A stretch of DNA of 62,892 bases from an uncultured Verrucomicrobia subdivision 3 bacterium (GCA_903884535.1 CAISEZ010000063.1:1-62892), one strand, 5' to 3'. Positions 17,828 to 26,824 are shown, numbered from the stretch's first letter. Program-made: numbers and translations. Notes: generated from the sequence alone by a model not told the origin.

Positions 17828-18184
17828 GTGTTGGCTCGTTGCGGAAAATTTCTGGTGGTCTTTGCGCTCGTCCTGACGACGGGCCTGCACTGGGCAGCGC
17901 TGCAAACCGTCGCGTGGACGACGATGCTCGCGAACAACCTTTGCTCGCAGTCTGTTGGCGAAGCGGTGTCCAACACGTTCGACGGAGAACATCCTTGTTC
18001 GTTGTGCAAAGCCATTGCCGCCGCCAAAAAATCCCAGCAGAAATCCGAGGCGGTGGTGTCGGTCTTGAAAATGGAATTTCCGCCCGCGCCGGAAAATTTC
18101 GTCCTGATTTCGCCCGCGCCGCTTTCCGCCGATTCTTCTTTTCAAAAACCGCCGCTGCCCCCGCCGCGAGCCTTTTACGTTTGA
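17828..18184 (+). CDS. Small exported protein with conserved cysteines, DUF2946-like
   Basis: The 118-residue product has an N-terminal hydrophobic segment (FLVVFALVLTTGLHWAALQ), a mid segment FDGEHPCSLCKAIAAAKKSQQ with a CxxC pair, and a Pro-rich C-terminus. The HPC-x-x-C-KA arrangement resembles DUF2946-type proteins, which are often found near copper or other metal-handling genes. Start is GTG at 17828 (TTG at 17831 also possible). It lies ahead of the outer-membrane-like gene and the SCO gene; a copper-related context is inferred only from this grouping. Confidence 0.55.
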   Translation: MLARCGKFLVVFALVLTTGLHWAALQTVAWTTMLANNLCSQSVGEAVSNTFDGEHPCSLCKAIAAAKKSQQKSEAVVSVLKMEFPPAPENFVLISPAPLSADSSFQKPPLPPPRAFYV

Positions 18185-18317
18185 ATCCTAGCCGTTAGTT
18201 TCCGTTGCCCGGGCTGTGGTGGTCCGGGCGGATAGTTTTTCTTTTTAACCAGAAACCCGCGTTGTCGCGGCGTTTCGCAATTTTAGAAATTTGAAAATGA
18301 TAAATTTGAATTCGCAG

Positions 18318-19244
18318 ATGAAAAAAGTCGGAGTCGGTTTGCTGGCGGGAGTTTTGGTGCCGGGCGCGGCTTGGGCGTGCGCCTGCGGCTGCGGTATTTT
18401 TGACGTAGCCACCAGCTCGATGTTTCCGGAAGGTTCGGGCGGGACGGCATTCCTCAATTACGATTACCAGGATCAAAATCAGAATTGGAGCGGCAATTCG
18501 TCCGCGCCCGCCGCCAACAACGGCGACAAGAAGATTGAGACCCACTTCCTCACGCTGGGGCTGCAATACCTGTTCAACCGCAGTTGGGGCGCGCAAATTG
18601 AAGTCCCGTATTGGTCGCGCACGTTCAACACGGATGTGAATTTCGGCGCACCGCCGGCGGACATCGTTTCCCGGAATTGGAACGGACTTGGCGACATTCG
18701 CATCAAAGGCATTTACACCGGATTCTCAGAGGATTTGGCGAACGGCATCACGTTCGGTTTGAAGTTGCCGACCGGCAGTCACAATCGCAACGGGGACACC
18801 GTGGACCGCGATACGCAGATCGGCACCGGCAGCACGGATGTTTTGCTGGGCGGATTTTTCCGGCACGCAGTGGTCAGCGGCACGCCGTGGCAGTGGTTCG
18901 CGCAGGCGGAACTGGATTTGCCGACGCTGAAACAGGGCGACTACCGGCCCGGCATTGAAGGTGACGCGGCGCTGGGCATCAACTATCGCGGCTGGAAATT
19001 GGGCCGCATGAACATCGCGCCGGTGGCCCAAGTAATCGGCTCTTGGCGCGGACGCGACAACGGCCTCGCCGCCGCGCCGGACGATTCCGGCTACCAGCGG
19101 ATTCTGCTTTCGCCGGGCATCGAATTTCATCTGCATCCGGTGAAAGTTTATACGGACGTGGAAATTCCAGTTTATCAGAACATGCGCGGCAACCAGTTGG
19201 TGGCCCCGGTGCTGTTCAAACTGAGCGTGAGTTATATGTTTTGA
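18318..19244 (+). CDS. Outer-membrane-like beta-barrel protein
   Basis: Probable porin/transporter-type barrel. From the ATG at 18318 the protein has a signal peptide MKKVGVGLLAGVLVPGAAWA followed by a Cys-rich mature start (CACGCGIFDVATSS). The body alternates short amphipathic strands ending in aromatic residues (GTAFLNYDYQDQNQNW, LTLGLQYLFNRSWGAQIEV) and ends LFKLSVSYMF, with the terminal aromatic residue seen in outer-membrane proteins. Length about 308 residues. Alternative starts are ATG 18297 and TTG 18291. The cysteine-rich N-terminus could bind metal. Function inferred only from fold-type features. Confidence 0.62.
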   Translation: MKKVGVGLLAGVLVPGAAWACACGCGIFDVATSSMFPEGSGGTAFLNYDYQDQNQNWSGNSSAPAANNGDKKIETHFLTLGLQYLFNRSWGAQIEVPYWSRTFNTDVNFGAPPADIVSRNWNGLGDIRIKGIYTGFSEDLANGITFGLKLPTGSHNRNGDTVDRDTQIGTGSTDVLLGGFFRHAVVSGTPWQWFAQAELDLPTLKQGDYRPGIEGDAALGINYRGWKLGRMNIAPVAQVIGSWRGRDNGLAAAPDDSGYQRILLSPGIEFHLHPVKVYTDVEIPVYQNMRGNQLVAPVLFKLSVSYMF

Positions 19245-19250
19245 TGGGGT

Positions 19251-19284
19251 AAAGTGCCGCGTGGAATTTCACGCGGCACTTTTC
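19251..19284 (+). terminator. Strong hairpin between the barrel gene and the SCO gene
   Basis: A 13-bp perfect stem (AAAGTGCCGCGTG 19251-19263 with CACGCGGCACTTT 19270-19282), 6-base loop GAATTT, then TCATTT. It ends only about 7 bases before the SCO start codon, so it may act as a partial terminator or as a translational control element for the next gene. Confidence 0.8.
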
Positions 19285-19290
19285 ATTTGA

Positions 19291-19956
19291 ATGGAAGCGA
19301 ACATCAATAATGCTCCGGTGGCCGGACGGAACCACGGCGAACGGATTTTGCTGGGCCTCGTCATTGCACTCGCGTTGCTAGTCGGTGCTGGCAGTTGGCT
19401 GGCGATTGGGTTGTTATCGCATCACGAAAGAGCGCACGGCATTCCGCCGGAGCAGGCGCGGCAGCTCATCAACTTTTCTTTGACCGACAGCTCGGGGCGG
19501 ACTGTGACGCGGGCAGAACTGGAGGGGAAAATTCTCGCCGTGAGTTTTTTGTTCACAGGCTGCTCGTTGACCTGTCCCGAAGTCACCAAACGCATGGCGG
19601 AAATCCAAACGCTCACCGCCGGTCAAGCGGATGTCCGGCTCGTGTCGCTCACGGTGGATCCGCGCACCGACACGCCGCCAGTGCTGGCGAAATTCCGTTC
19701 TCACTACGGCTCGGACACGAACCGCTGGTTCATGCTCACCGGCGAAAAATCTGTGTTGCATGAAATCATCGGCACGAGTTTTCTCGCGCGCGACGCGGGC
19801 GACCCATTCAACTCAATGCCCGGCAATTTCACCGGCACCGAGCGCATCGCCGTGGTGGACAAGCACGGGCGCGTCCGGGTTTATTTTGACGGCTTGCGGC
19901 CGGAAACGGCGGCCGCGGTGGTCGCGGAAATTTCGCAATTGCGGGCGGAAAAATAA
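19291..19956 (+). CDS. SCO1/SenC family protein
   Basis: Membrane-anchored thioredoxin-fold copper chaperone, in characterised cases involved in cytochrome oxidase CuA assembly. 221 residues: a cytoplasmic N-tail, one transmembrane helix (ILLGLVIALALLVGAGSWLA), then the SCO domain with VSFLFTGCSLTCPEVTKRM, the CxxxC copper site, and TVDPRTDTPPVLAKF. The distal histidine expected in SCO proteins is not evident from a conserved context: GEKSVLHEIIGTSF contains an H that could serve. The start lies directly after a strong hairpin. Confidence 0.85.
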   Translation: MEANINNAPVAGRNHGERILLGLVIALALLVGAGSWLAIGLLSHHERAHGIPPEQARQLINFSLTDSSGRTVTRAELEGKILAVSFLFTGCSLTCPEVTKRMAEIQTLTAGQADVRLVSLTVDPRTDTPPVLAKFRSHYGSDTNRWFMLTGEKSVLHEIIGTSFLARDAGDPFNSMPGNFTGTERIAVVDKHGRVRVYFDGLRPETAAAVVAEISQLRAEK

Positions 19957-20146
19957 TTTCAACTTAATTACCGCCAAACCGTCCGCCGGCCGTTTTCGCC
20001 GGATTTGGCTGGAAATAAATTTGGCGACACGGCGATTTTTATGTGTAAGCTGTTCCATTCCAACGAAAAATATCGGCTGAACGCCTTCCGCAACTTATGA
20101 GTCAATGGTATGTTAGAATGATTGGAACCTTAAATACGTTTATTTT

Positions 20147-22036
20147 ATGAAAAACAAATTGGTCGGTGGTTGGTTTTTTGCCGCAGCGGTGGCGATGGCT
20201 TGTCTGTGCGGCAACGGCAACACTCAGGCGCAACCTGCCGGGCCGGATGCGGCGGCCGCGCTGCCGCCGGACATTGCGCCGGGCACACCGCTCGCGGAAG
20301 TCGTCAAGCTCGTGCAGTCGGGCATGGACGCCGACGTGATCAAAACCTACATCGCCAATGCGGCGAGCGCGTTCAATCTTGACGCGGGAAAAATCGTTGA
20401 GCTAAACGATCTCGGGGTGCCGGCGGACGTCCTCAATGCGATGATGGATCACGATAAAGCTATTTTGGGAGTCAGCAACGCCAGCATGCCGGCCCCGGCC
20501 CCAGCCGTGGTGGACGGCGGTGCTGGCACTGCCGCCCCGACCACGGAGGTGAACGTGAATTATTTTAACGACACCCTTTCGCCTTACGGCAGTTGGGTGG
20601 TGGTGGAAGGTTATGGCCGTTGCTGGCGGCCGACGACGGTGATTTACGATTCCAGTTGGCAGCCGTATTGTGACCGCGGTCACTGGGTTTACAGCGACTG
20701 CGGCTGGTATTGGGACTCGGATTATTCCTGGGGTGTCACGTTCCATTATGGCCGCTGGTTTCATCACGACCGTTTCGGCTGGTGCTGGTGGCCGGACACC
20801 GTCTGGGCGCCGTCATGGGTGACGTGGCGTCAATCCGATGCCTACTGCGGCTGGGCGCCGCTGCCGCCGTTTGCGGTTTATCGTCCGGGCATGGGTTTTT
20901 CTTATCGCGGGGCGAACGTGACGGTCGGTTTTGATTTCGGTCTGGATGCGGGTTTTTTCACCTTCGTGCCGGTTGACAGATTTTGCGACCGCCATCCGCG
21001 TTCCTACCGAATTGAACGGGAGCGCGGCCGGGATGTTTTCCGGCAGACGGTCGTCATCAATAATTTCAACGAAAATCACCGGACAATTATCAATGGTGGC
21101 ATCCCCGTGGAGCGCATCAATGCGGGCGCGCACCGCACGATCACACCGGTGAATGTCGGCGCGATCCGCAACTCCGAACGGCAGGGCTGGCGCGGTTCGG
21201 TGACTGCGGAAGACCGGGCGGCGCGCAATTCTTACAACCAGTCACCGCGGCAAAACCCTGAAGCGCGCGACAATCGCAATAACAACCTGAACAACCGGCA
21301 AAATATAAACCAGCCCAACCAGGTGCCCGGCCGGAATGAAAATATGAATGCCCCCGCGCATTCGCAGACGCCAGGAACTTCGGGCAACCGGAATTTCAAT
21401 TCGTCCGGAAATGATCGTCCAGCCACAGGCACGGCCTTTGGCCACAACCAACCGTCGCCGACGGTGACGACGGTCACCCCGGTTGCACCAGTTCATAACT
21501 CGCCTCAGAACAACCTGTCGCCAAACCATACTTTTAATTCCCCTGGAAATGATCGTCCAGCCACGGGCACGGCCTTTGGTCACAACCAACCGTCGCCCGT
21601 AATAACGACGGTCACCCCGGTGGCACCGGTTCCTGTCGCGCCGGCAGAAAATTATTCGCCGAACCGCAATTTTAATTCATCGGCGAACGATCGCCCCGCC
21701 ACGATCGCGCCCCACTACAACACGCAACCGGCACCGGTGGCACCGGTTCGGGTCATGCCGCAAGAAAATGTGCGGCCCGCCCGCAATTACAATGACGCGG
21801 TCATCAGTGCGCCGGCACCCGAACGCGTAGTGCCGCAAGTGGAGCAGCGCCAATTCACCGCGCCTTCACCGGCGCGCGAACAACGCATGGAGCAGCGCAT
21901 CGAACAACGCCAAAATGCGGTTGAGTCGGTGCCGCATAACGTCGCACCGCCGCCGGCTTCTGTCCCGGCCCAAGGCCAGCAACGGAACGCCGGCCAAAAT
22001 TCCGGCGGTTCGGATTCAATCAAGCAAAATCATTGA
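20147..22036 (+). CDS. DUF6600-type secreted protein with Asn/Pro-rich repeat tail
   Basis: Secreted or surface protein of 629 residues. A signal peptide starts MKNKLVGGWFFAAAVAMACL. Residues about 40-110 form a small alpha-helical region (PLAEVVKLVQSGMDADVIKTY). Residues about 135-260 are rich in Trp and Tyr (SPYGSWVVVEGYGRCWRPTT, WVYSDCGWYWDSDYSWG, FGWCWWPDTVWAPSWVTWR), the DUF6600 pattern. Residues about 330-629 are Asn/Pro/Arg/Gln-rich and contain a 46-residue tandem repeat. The role is unknown. It is preceded by about 190 bp of non-coding DNA and followed by a terminator. Confidence 0.78.
   Translation: MKNKLVGGWFFAAAVAMACLCGNGNTQAQPAGPDAAAALPPDIAPGTPLAEVVKLVQSGMDADVIKTYIANAASAFNLDAGKIVELNDLGVPADVLNAMMDHDKAILGVSNASMPAPAPAVVDGGAGTAAPTTEVNVNYFNDTLSPYGSWVVVEGYGRCWRPTTVIYDSSWQPYCDRGHWVYSDCGWYWDSDYSWGVTFHYGRWFHHDRFGWCWWPDTVWAPSWVTWRQSDAYCGWAPLPPFAVYRPGMGFSYRGANVTVGFDFGLDAGFFTFVPVDRFCDRHPRSYRIERERGRDVFRQTVVINNFNENHRTIINGGIPVERINAGAHRTITPVNVGAIRNSERQGWRGSVTAEDRAARNSYNQSPRQNPEARDNRNNNLNNRQNINQPNQVPGRNENMNAPAHSQTPGTSGNRNFNSSGNDRPATGTAFGHNQPSPTVTTVTPVAPVHNSPQNNLSPNHTFNSPGNDRPATGTAFGHNQPSPVITTVTPVAPVPVAPAENYSPNRNFNSSANDRPATIAPHYNTQPAPVAPVRVMPQENVRPARNYNDAVISAPAPERVVPQVEQRQFTAPSPAREQRMEQRIEQRQNAVESVPHNVAPPPASVPAQGQQRNAGQNSGGSDSIKQNH
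21386..21790 (+). repeat. 138-bp coding tandem repeat in the DUF6600 gene
   Basis: Three copies begin at 21386, 21524 and 21662, exactly 138 bp (46 codons) apart. Copy 1 begins NRNFNSSGNDRPATGTAFGH; copy 2 begins NHTFNSPGNDRPATGTAFGH; copy 3 begins NRNFNSSANDRPAT and then diverges. Confidence 0.85.
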
Positions 22037-22051
22037 ACTGCTTTTGCCTCC

Positions 22052-22085
22052 ACGCCGCGCGGGCCACCGCGCGGCGTTTTTGCTT
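22052..22085 (+). terminator. Terminator after the DUF6600 gene
   Basis: ACGCCGCGC (22052-22060) pairs with GCGCGGCGT (22069-22077) over an 8-base loop, followed by a T run. It lies just after the stop at 22036 and ahead of ruvC. Confidence 0.85.
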
Positions 22086-22148
22086 TTGCGCTCCCGCTTC
22101 CGCTGGCAACCTTTTCGCGTGGGAATTTCCGTGCAACAGTTTGAGCAG

Positions 22149-22721
22149 ATGAAAGCGCGCCTCGGCGGCAAATCGCCGCGTGCGGCCGTGGTCGCTCCCC
22201 GCCGTTCGCCGCTGGCCGCGCCGCAGATCATCCTTGGCGTTGACCCGTCGTTGCGTGGCACGGGCTACGGCGTGATTCGTGCGGAGAAATCCAATCTCAC
22301 CGTGCTGGCGCAAGGCACGATTTCGTGTCCGGCCAAATGGGAACGCTCGCGCTGCCTGGCCAAAATTTCGCTGACGCTGCGCGACGTTTTGCGCGAGCAG
22401 CAGCCGACCGTGTGCGTGGTGGAAGGACTTTTCTTCGCGCAAAATTTGCAGACGGCGCTCATCATGGGCGAGGCGCGCGGCGCGGCGATGGCAGTGATCG
22501 CCGAGGCTGGGATGGATATTTTTGAAATCGCCACGCGCAAAGTGAAACAGGCCATTGTCGGCTACGGCGCGGCGCAAAAACTCGCGGTCGCCAAAATGGT
22601 GCAGCGGATGTTGAACCTCGCCGAACTGCCCGCGCCCGACGCGGCGGACGCGCTGGCGCTGGCCATCGTCCACGCGCAGGAAAACGCGCGGCATAATTTT
22701 ACGCCGCCGAAGAAAATTTAA
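22149..22721 (+). CDS. ruvC: Crossover junction endonuclease RuvC
   Basis: Resolves Holliday junctions with RuvAB. The RNase H-like fold is seen in ILGVDPSLRGTGYGVI (first catalytic Asp), VCVVEGLFFAQNLQTALIMGEARGA (second acidic residue), and DAADALALAIVHAQ (last acidic pair). I place the start at the ATG at 22149 (MKARLGGKSPR). GTG at 22119 would add VGISVQQFEQ, which reads like a natural start and cannot be excluded; the open frame to 21915 overlaps the previous gene. The about 25-residue N-terminal extension before the catalytic fold is longer than in E. coli RuvC. Confidence 0.93.
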   Translation: MKARLGGKSPRAAVVAPRRSPLAAPQIILGVDPSLRGTGYGVIRAEKSNLTVLAQGTISCPAKWERSRCLAKISLTLRDVLREQQPTVCVVEGLFFAQNLQTALIMGEARGAAMAVIAEAGMDIFEIATRKVKQAIVGYGAAQKLAVAKMVQRMLNLAELPAPDAADALALAIVHAQENARHNFTPPKKI

Positions 22722-22725
22722 TTTT

Positions 22726-22938
22726 ATGGAATTTCGTTGTCCGAATTGTCATTCGCTGATTTACAGCCGCAAAAATAAAATTTGCGGCGTTTGTGAAAGG
22801 CCGTTGCCCGAAGAACTGATTTTGAACGGTGATCAAATTGCGCTTTTAAAAAAGCAGATGGAGCATGAAGAAAAGCGAGCAAATGAATTTAAGTTGCCCG
22901 ATTTGCCGGGCAATTCCAGCGGTGCATCATTTCTGTAA
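22726..22938 (+). CDS. Small zinc-ribbon protein between ruvC and ruvA
   Basis: Unrecognised 70-residue protein. The N-terminus MEFRCPNCHSLIYSRKNKIC followed by GVC provides CPNC and CGVC, a C4 zinc ribbon; the rest is a charged helix (LLKKQMEHEEKRANEF) and a loose tail. It starts four bases after ruvC and ends three bases before ruvA, so it is firmly embedded in the ruv operon. A role with Holliday-junction proteins is suggested only by position. Confidence 0.7.
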   Translation: MEFRCPNCHSLIYSRKNKICGVCERPLPEELILNGDQIALLKKQMEHEEKRANEFKLPDLPGNSSGASFL

Positions 22939-22941
22939 AAC

Positions 22942-23544
22942 ATGATTACTTTTCTCCAAGGCAAACTCGTCGAAGCGCTGCCCACGCAGGTCGTGGTGGA
23001 CGTGAATGGCATCGGCTACGAAGTGCTGATTCCGCTGTCGTCGTTCGACAAAATTCCCGCGCCCGGCCAGCCGGTGAAGTTGCTCACGCAACTGGTCGTG
23101 CGGGAAGACGCGCACATTCTTTACGGCTTCGCCACGGCGGCGGAGCGCGATTTGTTCAAGCTGCTGGTGCACAGCGTCAGCGGCATCGGGCCGAAGACGG
23201 CGCTGAATATTTTGAGCGGCATTTCGGTGGCGGCGTTTCGCGGCGCGGTCGCCAGCAGCGATGTGAAATCGCTGTCGCAGATTTCCGGCGTTGGTAAAAA
23301 AACGGCGGAACGCATCGTCGTGGAATTGCGCGATAAAATTGGCGCGGCGGGCGCTTGGGAAGCCGCGAGCGCGAAAAATGCGCTGTCGCCCGATGACCAG
23401 AAAACGAACGACGCCGTGCTGGCGCTGATGGCGCTGGGCTTCAAGCAAATTGAGGCGCATGACACTGTCCGCGCCGCGCAGACGATGCTCGGTGCCACGG
23501 CCACGGTGGAACAACTCGTGCGCGCGTGCCTGAAGAAAAGTTGA
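22942..23544 (+). CDS. ruvA: Holliday junction DNA helicase subunit RuvA
   Basis: Tetrameric junction-binding protein that recruits RuvB. The 200 residues show the N-terminal OB fold (MITFLQGKLVEALPTQVVVD, then VNGIGYEVLIPLSSF), helix-hairpin-helix motifs with SVSGIGPKTALNILSG and ISGVGKKTAERIVVELRDK, and the C-terminal RuvB-binding domain (DAVLALMALGFKQIEA, ACLKKS). Length is normal. ruvB is not in this window. Confidence 0.96.
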   Translation: MITFLQGKLVEALPTQVVVDVNGIGYEVLIPLSSFDKIPAPGQPVKLLTQLVVREDAHILYGFATAAERDLFKLLVHSVSGIGPKTALNILSGISVAAFRGAVASSDVKSLSQISGVGKKTAERIVVELRDKIGAAGAWEAASAKNALSPDDQKTNDAVLALMALGFKQIEAHDTVRAAQTMLGATATVEQLVRACLKKS

Positions 23545-23549
23545 GCGCC

Positions 23550-24245
23550 ATGCCCCCACCCAAAACTCCAAGACGCAGCGGCGTGGTGATTCCCAATGCG
23601 CCGAAGTGGTATCAGCGGCTGGCGGCCTGGCTGATTTGGGCCGCCTTCAGCCTGCTCTCGCTGACCCTGCGTTTCCGCGTCACCGATCCGCACGGACTTT
23701 TGGTGCGCCAGGATCTCGGTCCGGTGATCTATTGTATCTGGCATAACCGCCTCGCACTTTGCATGGAAATATATCGGGCGTTTGGCCGCAGCCGAAAACA
23801 GAGTGCCGGCATGGCTGCCATCGTCAGCGCGAGCAAGGACGGGGCACTGTTGGCGGCCATTCTGCAATGCTTCGGCGTTCAACCCGTGCGCGGTTCGAGC
23901 AGCCGGCGCGGCGCGCAGGCGCTGCTGGAATTGAGTTCCTGGTCCGCGCGCGGTTACGATCTCGCCATCACGCCGGACGGCCCGCGTGGCCCGCGCTATG
24001 TCGTGGCGGAAGGCGCAGTGATGTTGGCTCAAATCACGGGCCGACCACTCGTGCCGGTGACGTATAATTTGGAATGGAAAATTCAGTTGAAAAGCTGGGA
24101 TGGTTTCCTGATTCCGCTGCCCTTTTCCCGCTGCGAGGTCGTCGCCGGAAAAGTGCTGTTGGTGCCGCGCGAAGGCTCGGACGAAAGCCGGGAAAAATTG
24201 CGGCGGGAGCTGGAAGCGGAATTGCGTGCCATTTCGCACGCTTGA
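23550..24245 (+). CDS. DUF374 lysophospholipid acyltransferase-like protein
   Basis: Probable membrane-associated acyltransferase of the LPLAT superfamily. 231 residues from the ATG at 23550 (frame open to 23526, overlapping ruvA). An N-terminal hydrophobic helix (LAAWLIWAAFSLLSLTL) is followed by VIYCIWHNRLALCMEIYR, with H at the acyltransferase active-site position, VRGSSSRRGAQAL and ITPDGPRGPRYVVAEGAV, the substrate-binding motif typical of DUF374. Acyl acceptor unknown; in relatives the lipid A or lysophosphatidate pathway has been proposed. Confidence 0.82.
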   Translation: MPPPKTPRRSGVVIPNAPKWYQRLAAWLIWAAFSLLSLTLRFRVTDPHGLLVRQDLGPVIYCIWHNRLALCMEIYRAFGRSRKQSAGMAAIVSASKDGALLAAILQCFGVQPVRGSSSRRGAQALLELSSWSARGYDLAITPDGPRGPRYVVAEGAVMLAQITGRPLVPVTYNLEWKIQLKSWDGFLIPLPFSRCEVVAGKVLLVPREGSDESREKLRRELEAELRAISHA

Positions 24246-24248
24246 AAA

Positions 24249-26573
24249 ATGATCGCCCGCGTCAGTCTCGAAATCGCGCTGCGGAAGGAATTTGATTATC
24301 TCATTCCGGCGGAGCTCGCGGGCCAGATTGATGTCGGCAGCCGCGTGCAGGTGCCGTTCGGCGCGCGGAAAATTCTCGGCTGCGTCACCGCGCTGGCGGA
24401 GGAATCCGGCCACCTCAATCTCAAGCCCATTCTCAAAGTCATCGGTGCGCAAACGCTGGTCACGGCGAAGGTGCTGCAACTGGCACGGTGGATTGGCGAA
24501 TATTACTGCTGCGCGCCGGAGCCGGCTTTGAAATCGGTTTTACCCGAAGCGGTCCGCAAAGAGGAAGCTGGCTGGCGGGAACGCATTTTTGTTCGCGCGC
24601 TTGCATTGAATGGCGAAATGCCGAAGTTGCCGAAACGTCAGCTGGATGTTTGGAATATCATCGAGGTGCGGCGGGAGCTTTTACTTTCTGAACTGGTGGC
24701 GCTGGCTCAAACAACCGCCGCGACGGTGCGCAAACTGGAAGATCGCGGCCTCGTGGAAATCGCGTCACAGATTTCCGAGCGCGACCCGTATGCGCGCGAA
24801 ACCATCGTGGCCACGCTGCCGCTGGTGCTGAATCCGGCACAGGAAAAGGCGTTGGGCGAAGTGAAGCAAGCGATGAATGGCGCGAGCAGTAAAACTTTTT
24901 TGCTGCACGGCGTGACGGGTTCGGGCAAGACGGAAATATATTTGCAGGCTATTGCACACTCGCTGGAGCAGGGCAAGGGCGCAATTGTGCTCGTGCCGGA
25001 AATCGCGCTGACGCCGCAAACCGTTGAGCGTTTTAAGGCACGGTTCAGCTCGGGAAAATTGCAGACGCTCGTCGCGGTGTTGCATTCGCATTTGAGCGCG
25101 GGCGAGCGGCATGACGAATGGCACAAGATCCGACAGGGCAGGGCGCGCATTGTCATCGGCGCGCGCTCGGCGATTTTTGCGCCGGTCGAACCGCTTGGGC
25201 TGATCATCGTGGATGAGGAACACGAGCACACTTACAAACAGGAAGAAGCGCCGCGTTACCATGCGCGTGACGTGGCGATCATGCGCGGCCAGATGGAAAA
25301 TGCCGTCGTTGTGCTCGGCTCGGCCACACCGTCGCTGGAAAGTTTTTACAACTGCAAACGCGGCAAGTTCACGCTGCTCGATTTGCCGGAGCGCGTGGAC
25401 AATCAAAAGATGCCGCACGTCCGCGTGGTGGATATGCGCCAGGCGGCGCGCGGCGAAAAAGGCGTTCCGATTTTTTCGCCGCAGTTGAAAGAGGCGATTC
25501 ATCAACGACTCGAACGCAAGGAGCAGACGATTTTGTTTTTGAACCGGCGCGGTTATTCCACTTCGCTGCAATGTCCGAAATGCGGCTATGTGGCGAACTG
25601 TCCGAATTGCAGCATCACGCTGACCTACCATCGCATTGACCAGCGGCTGTCGTGTCACATCTGCGGGCACGTGGAAAAAGTTCCGGTGGTGTGTCCGGAG
25701 CCGAAGTGCAAAAATCCGGCGATCCGTTTCGCCGGCACCGGCACGCAAAAAGTGGAGGAGGTGCTGGCAAAATTATTTCCGCAGGCGCGTGTGAAGCGGA
25801 TGGACGCCGACACGATGAAGCGGAAAGACGATTACCGCAACGTGCTCGGCGATTTTCGCGTGGGCAAAATTGATATTCTCGTCGGCACGCAGATGATTGC
25901 GAAGGGACTGCATTTTCCAAACGTCACGCTCGTCGGCATCATTTACGCGGACATGGCGCTGCACCAGCCGGATTTTCGCGCGGGCGAACGGACGTTTCAA
26001 TTGCTGACGCAGGTCGCCGGCCGCGCGGGCCGCGGCGATGTCGAAGGCGAAGTGTTTGTGCAGGCATTTACGCCGTTTCATCCGGCGATCCAGTTTGCGC
26101 GACGGCATGACTTCGTGGGTTTTTACGAACAGGAAATTGAATTCCGCGAACAATTAAAATATCCGCCGGCAAGCCGCATGGCCTTGCTCACGCTCAAAGG
26201 CCGCAACGAGGAGAAAGTGAAATTCTCCGCCGAGCACTTGAAGCACGAACTGGGAAAAAAACTGCTGGGCAACGTGGTTCAGGCTGTCGCTGGTGGCGTT
26301 CTCGCTGCCGAATCTGAATTATTTGGCACGGATTTAAAATCTGATTCGCCGGCCGCGCCGTTGCTCCGAAAAAATTTATTTTCTGATTTGGTCATCGCCG
26401 GCCCGGCTCCGGCGCCGCTACTGCGCGCGGAAAATTTTTACCGCTACCAGATCATGCTGCGGACGCGGGCGATGAGCGCGTTGAGCCGCGAGTTGGCGCA
26501 GTTGCTCCGGTCGCTGTCGCTGCCGGCTGAGGTGACGCTGGCGGTGGACATTGATCCGGTCAGTTTGTCGTGA
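24249..26573 (+). CDS. priA: Primosomal protein N-prime, replication restart helicase
   Basis: Superfamily 2 helicase that reloads the replisome at stalled forks. Of 774 residues, the N-terminal 3-prime-DNA-binding part is followed by the helicase core with Walker A LLHGVTGSGKTEIYLQA, DEEH box IIVDEEHEHTYKQEE, and motif VLGSATPSLESF. The zinc clusters are visible as CPKCGYVANCPNCSITLTYH, CHICGH and CPEPKC. QVAGRAGRG is motif VI. The length is somewhat longer than E. coli PriA (732), mainly by residues late in the C-terminal half. It starts three bases after the DUF374 gene. Confidence 0.95.
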   Translation: MIARVSLEIALRKEFDYLIPAELAGQIDVGSRVQVPFGARKILGCVTALAEESGHLNLKPILKVIGAQTLVTAKVLQLARWIGEYYCCAPEPALKSVLPEAVRKEEAGWRERIFVRALALNGEMPKLPKRQLDVWNIIEVRRELLLSELVALAQTTAATVRKLEDRGLVEIASQISERDPYARETIVATLPLVLNPAQEKALGEVKQAMNGASSKTFLLHGVTGSGKTEIYLQAIAHSLEQGKGAIVLVPEIALTPQTVERFKARFSSGKLQTLVAVLHSHLSAGERHDEWHKIRQGRARIVIGARSAIFAPVEPLGLIIVDEEHEHTYKQEEAPRYHARDVAIMRGQMENAVVVLGSATPSLESFYNCKRGKFTLLDLPERVDNQKMPHVRVVDMRQAARGEKGVPIFSPQLKEAIHQRLERKEQTILFLNRRGYSTSLQCPKCGYVANCPNCSITLTYHRIDQRLSCHICGHVEKVPVVCPEPKCKNPAIRFAGTGTQKVEEVLAKLFPQARVKRMDADTMKRKDDYRNVLGDFRVGKIDILVGTQMIAKGLHFPNVTLVGIIYADMALHQPDFRAGERTFQLLTQVAGRAGRGDVEGEVFVQAFTPFHPAIQFARRHDFVGFYEQEIEFREQLKYPPASRMALLTLKGRNEEKVKFSAEHLKHELGKKLLGNVVQAVAGGVLAAESELFGTDLKSDSPAAPLLRKNLFSDLVIAGPAPAPLLRAENFYRYQIMLRTRAMSALSRELAQLLRSLSLPAEVTLAVDIDPVSLS

Positions 26574-26737
26574 GTCTTTTCAGTTCGATGGTTGGAGCCA
26601 GTTTGCTTCGCATGGGGCATTCACCTGATTGCCGTCCGGGTCAACTCCGTTCAAACTTCAAATCCATCGTCCCGATAATCGGGTAATGGCAAAATTAAAT
26701 ATCAATCATACAGTAAAAAGTCCGCGCAAATTCTCTG

Positions 26738-26766
26738 TTTTCACTGGCCTTGGGCTTTGGCATAAT
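26738..26766 (+). promoter_or_regulatory. Possible promoter of the repeat/Ig protein gene
   Basis: TTTTCA and CATAAT (5 of 6 to TATAAT) with 17 bp between, about 58 bp before the ATG. The -35 match is weak. The rest of the 251-bp gap 26574-26824 shows nothing I can assign. Confidence 0.3.
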
Positions 26767-26824
26767 TTGCAACCGTGTTCGCAGGCGGTCGGCGCGCCAG
26801 CGGAGCGGGAGTTATAATCGTTTC

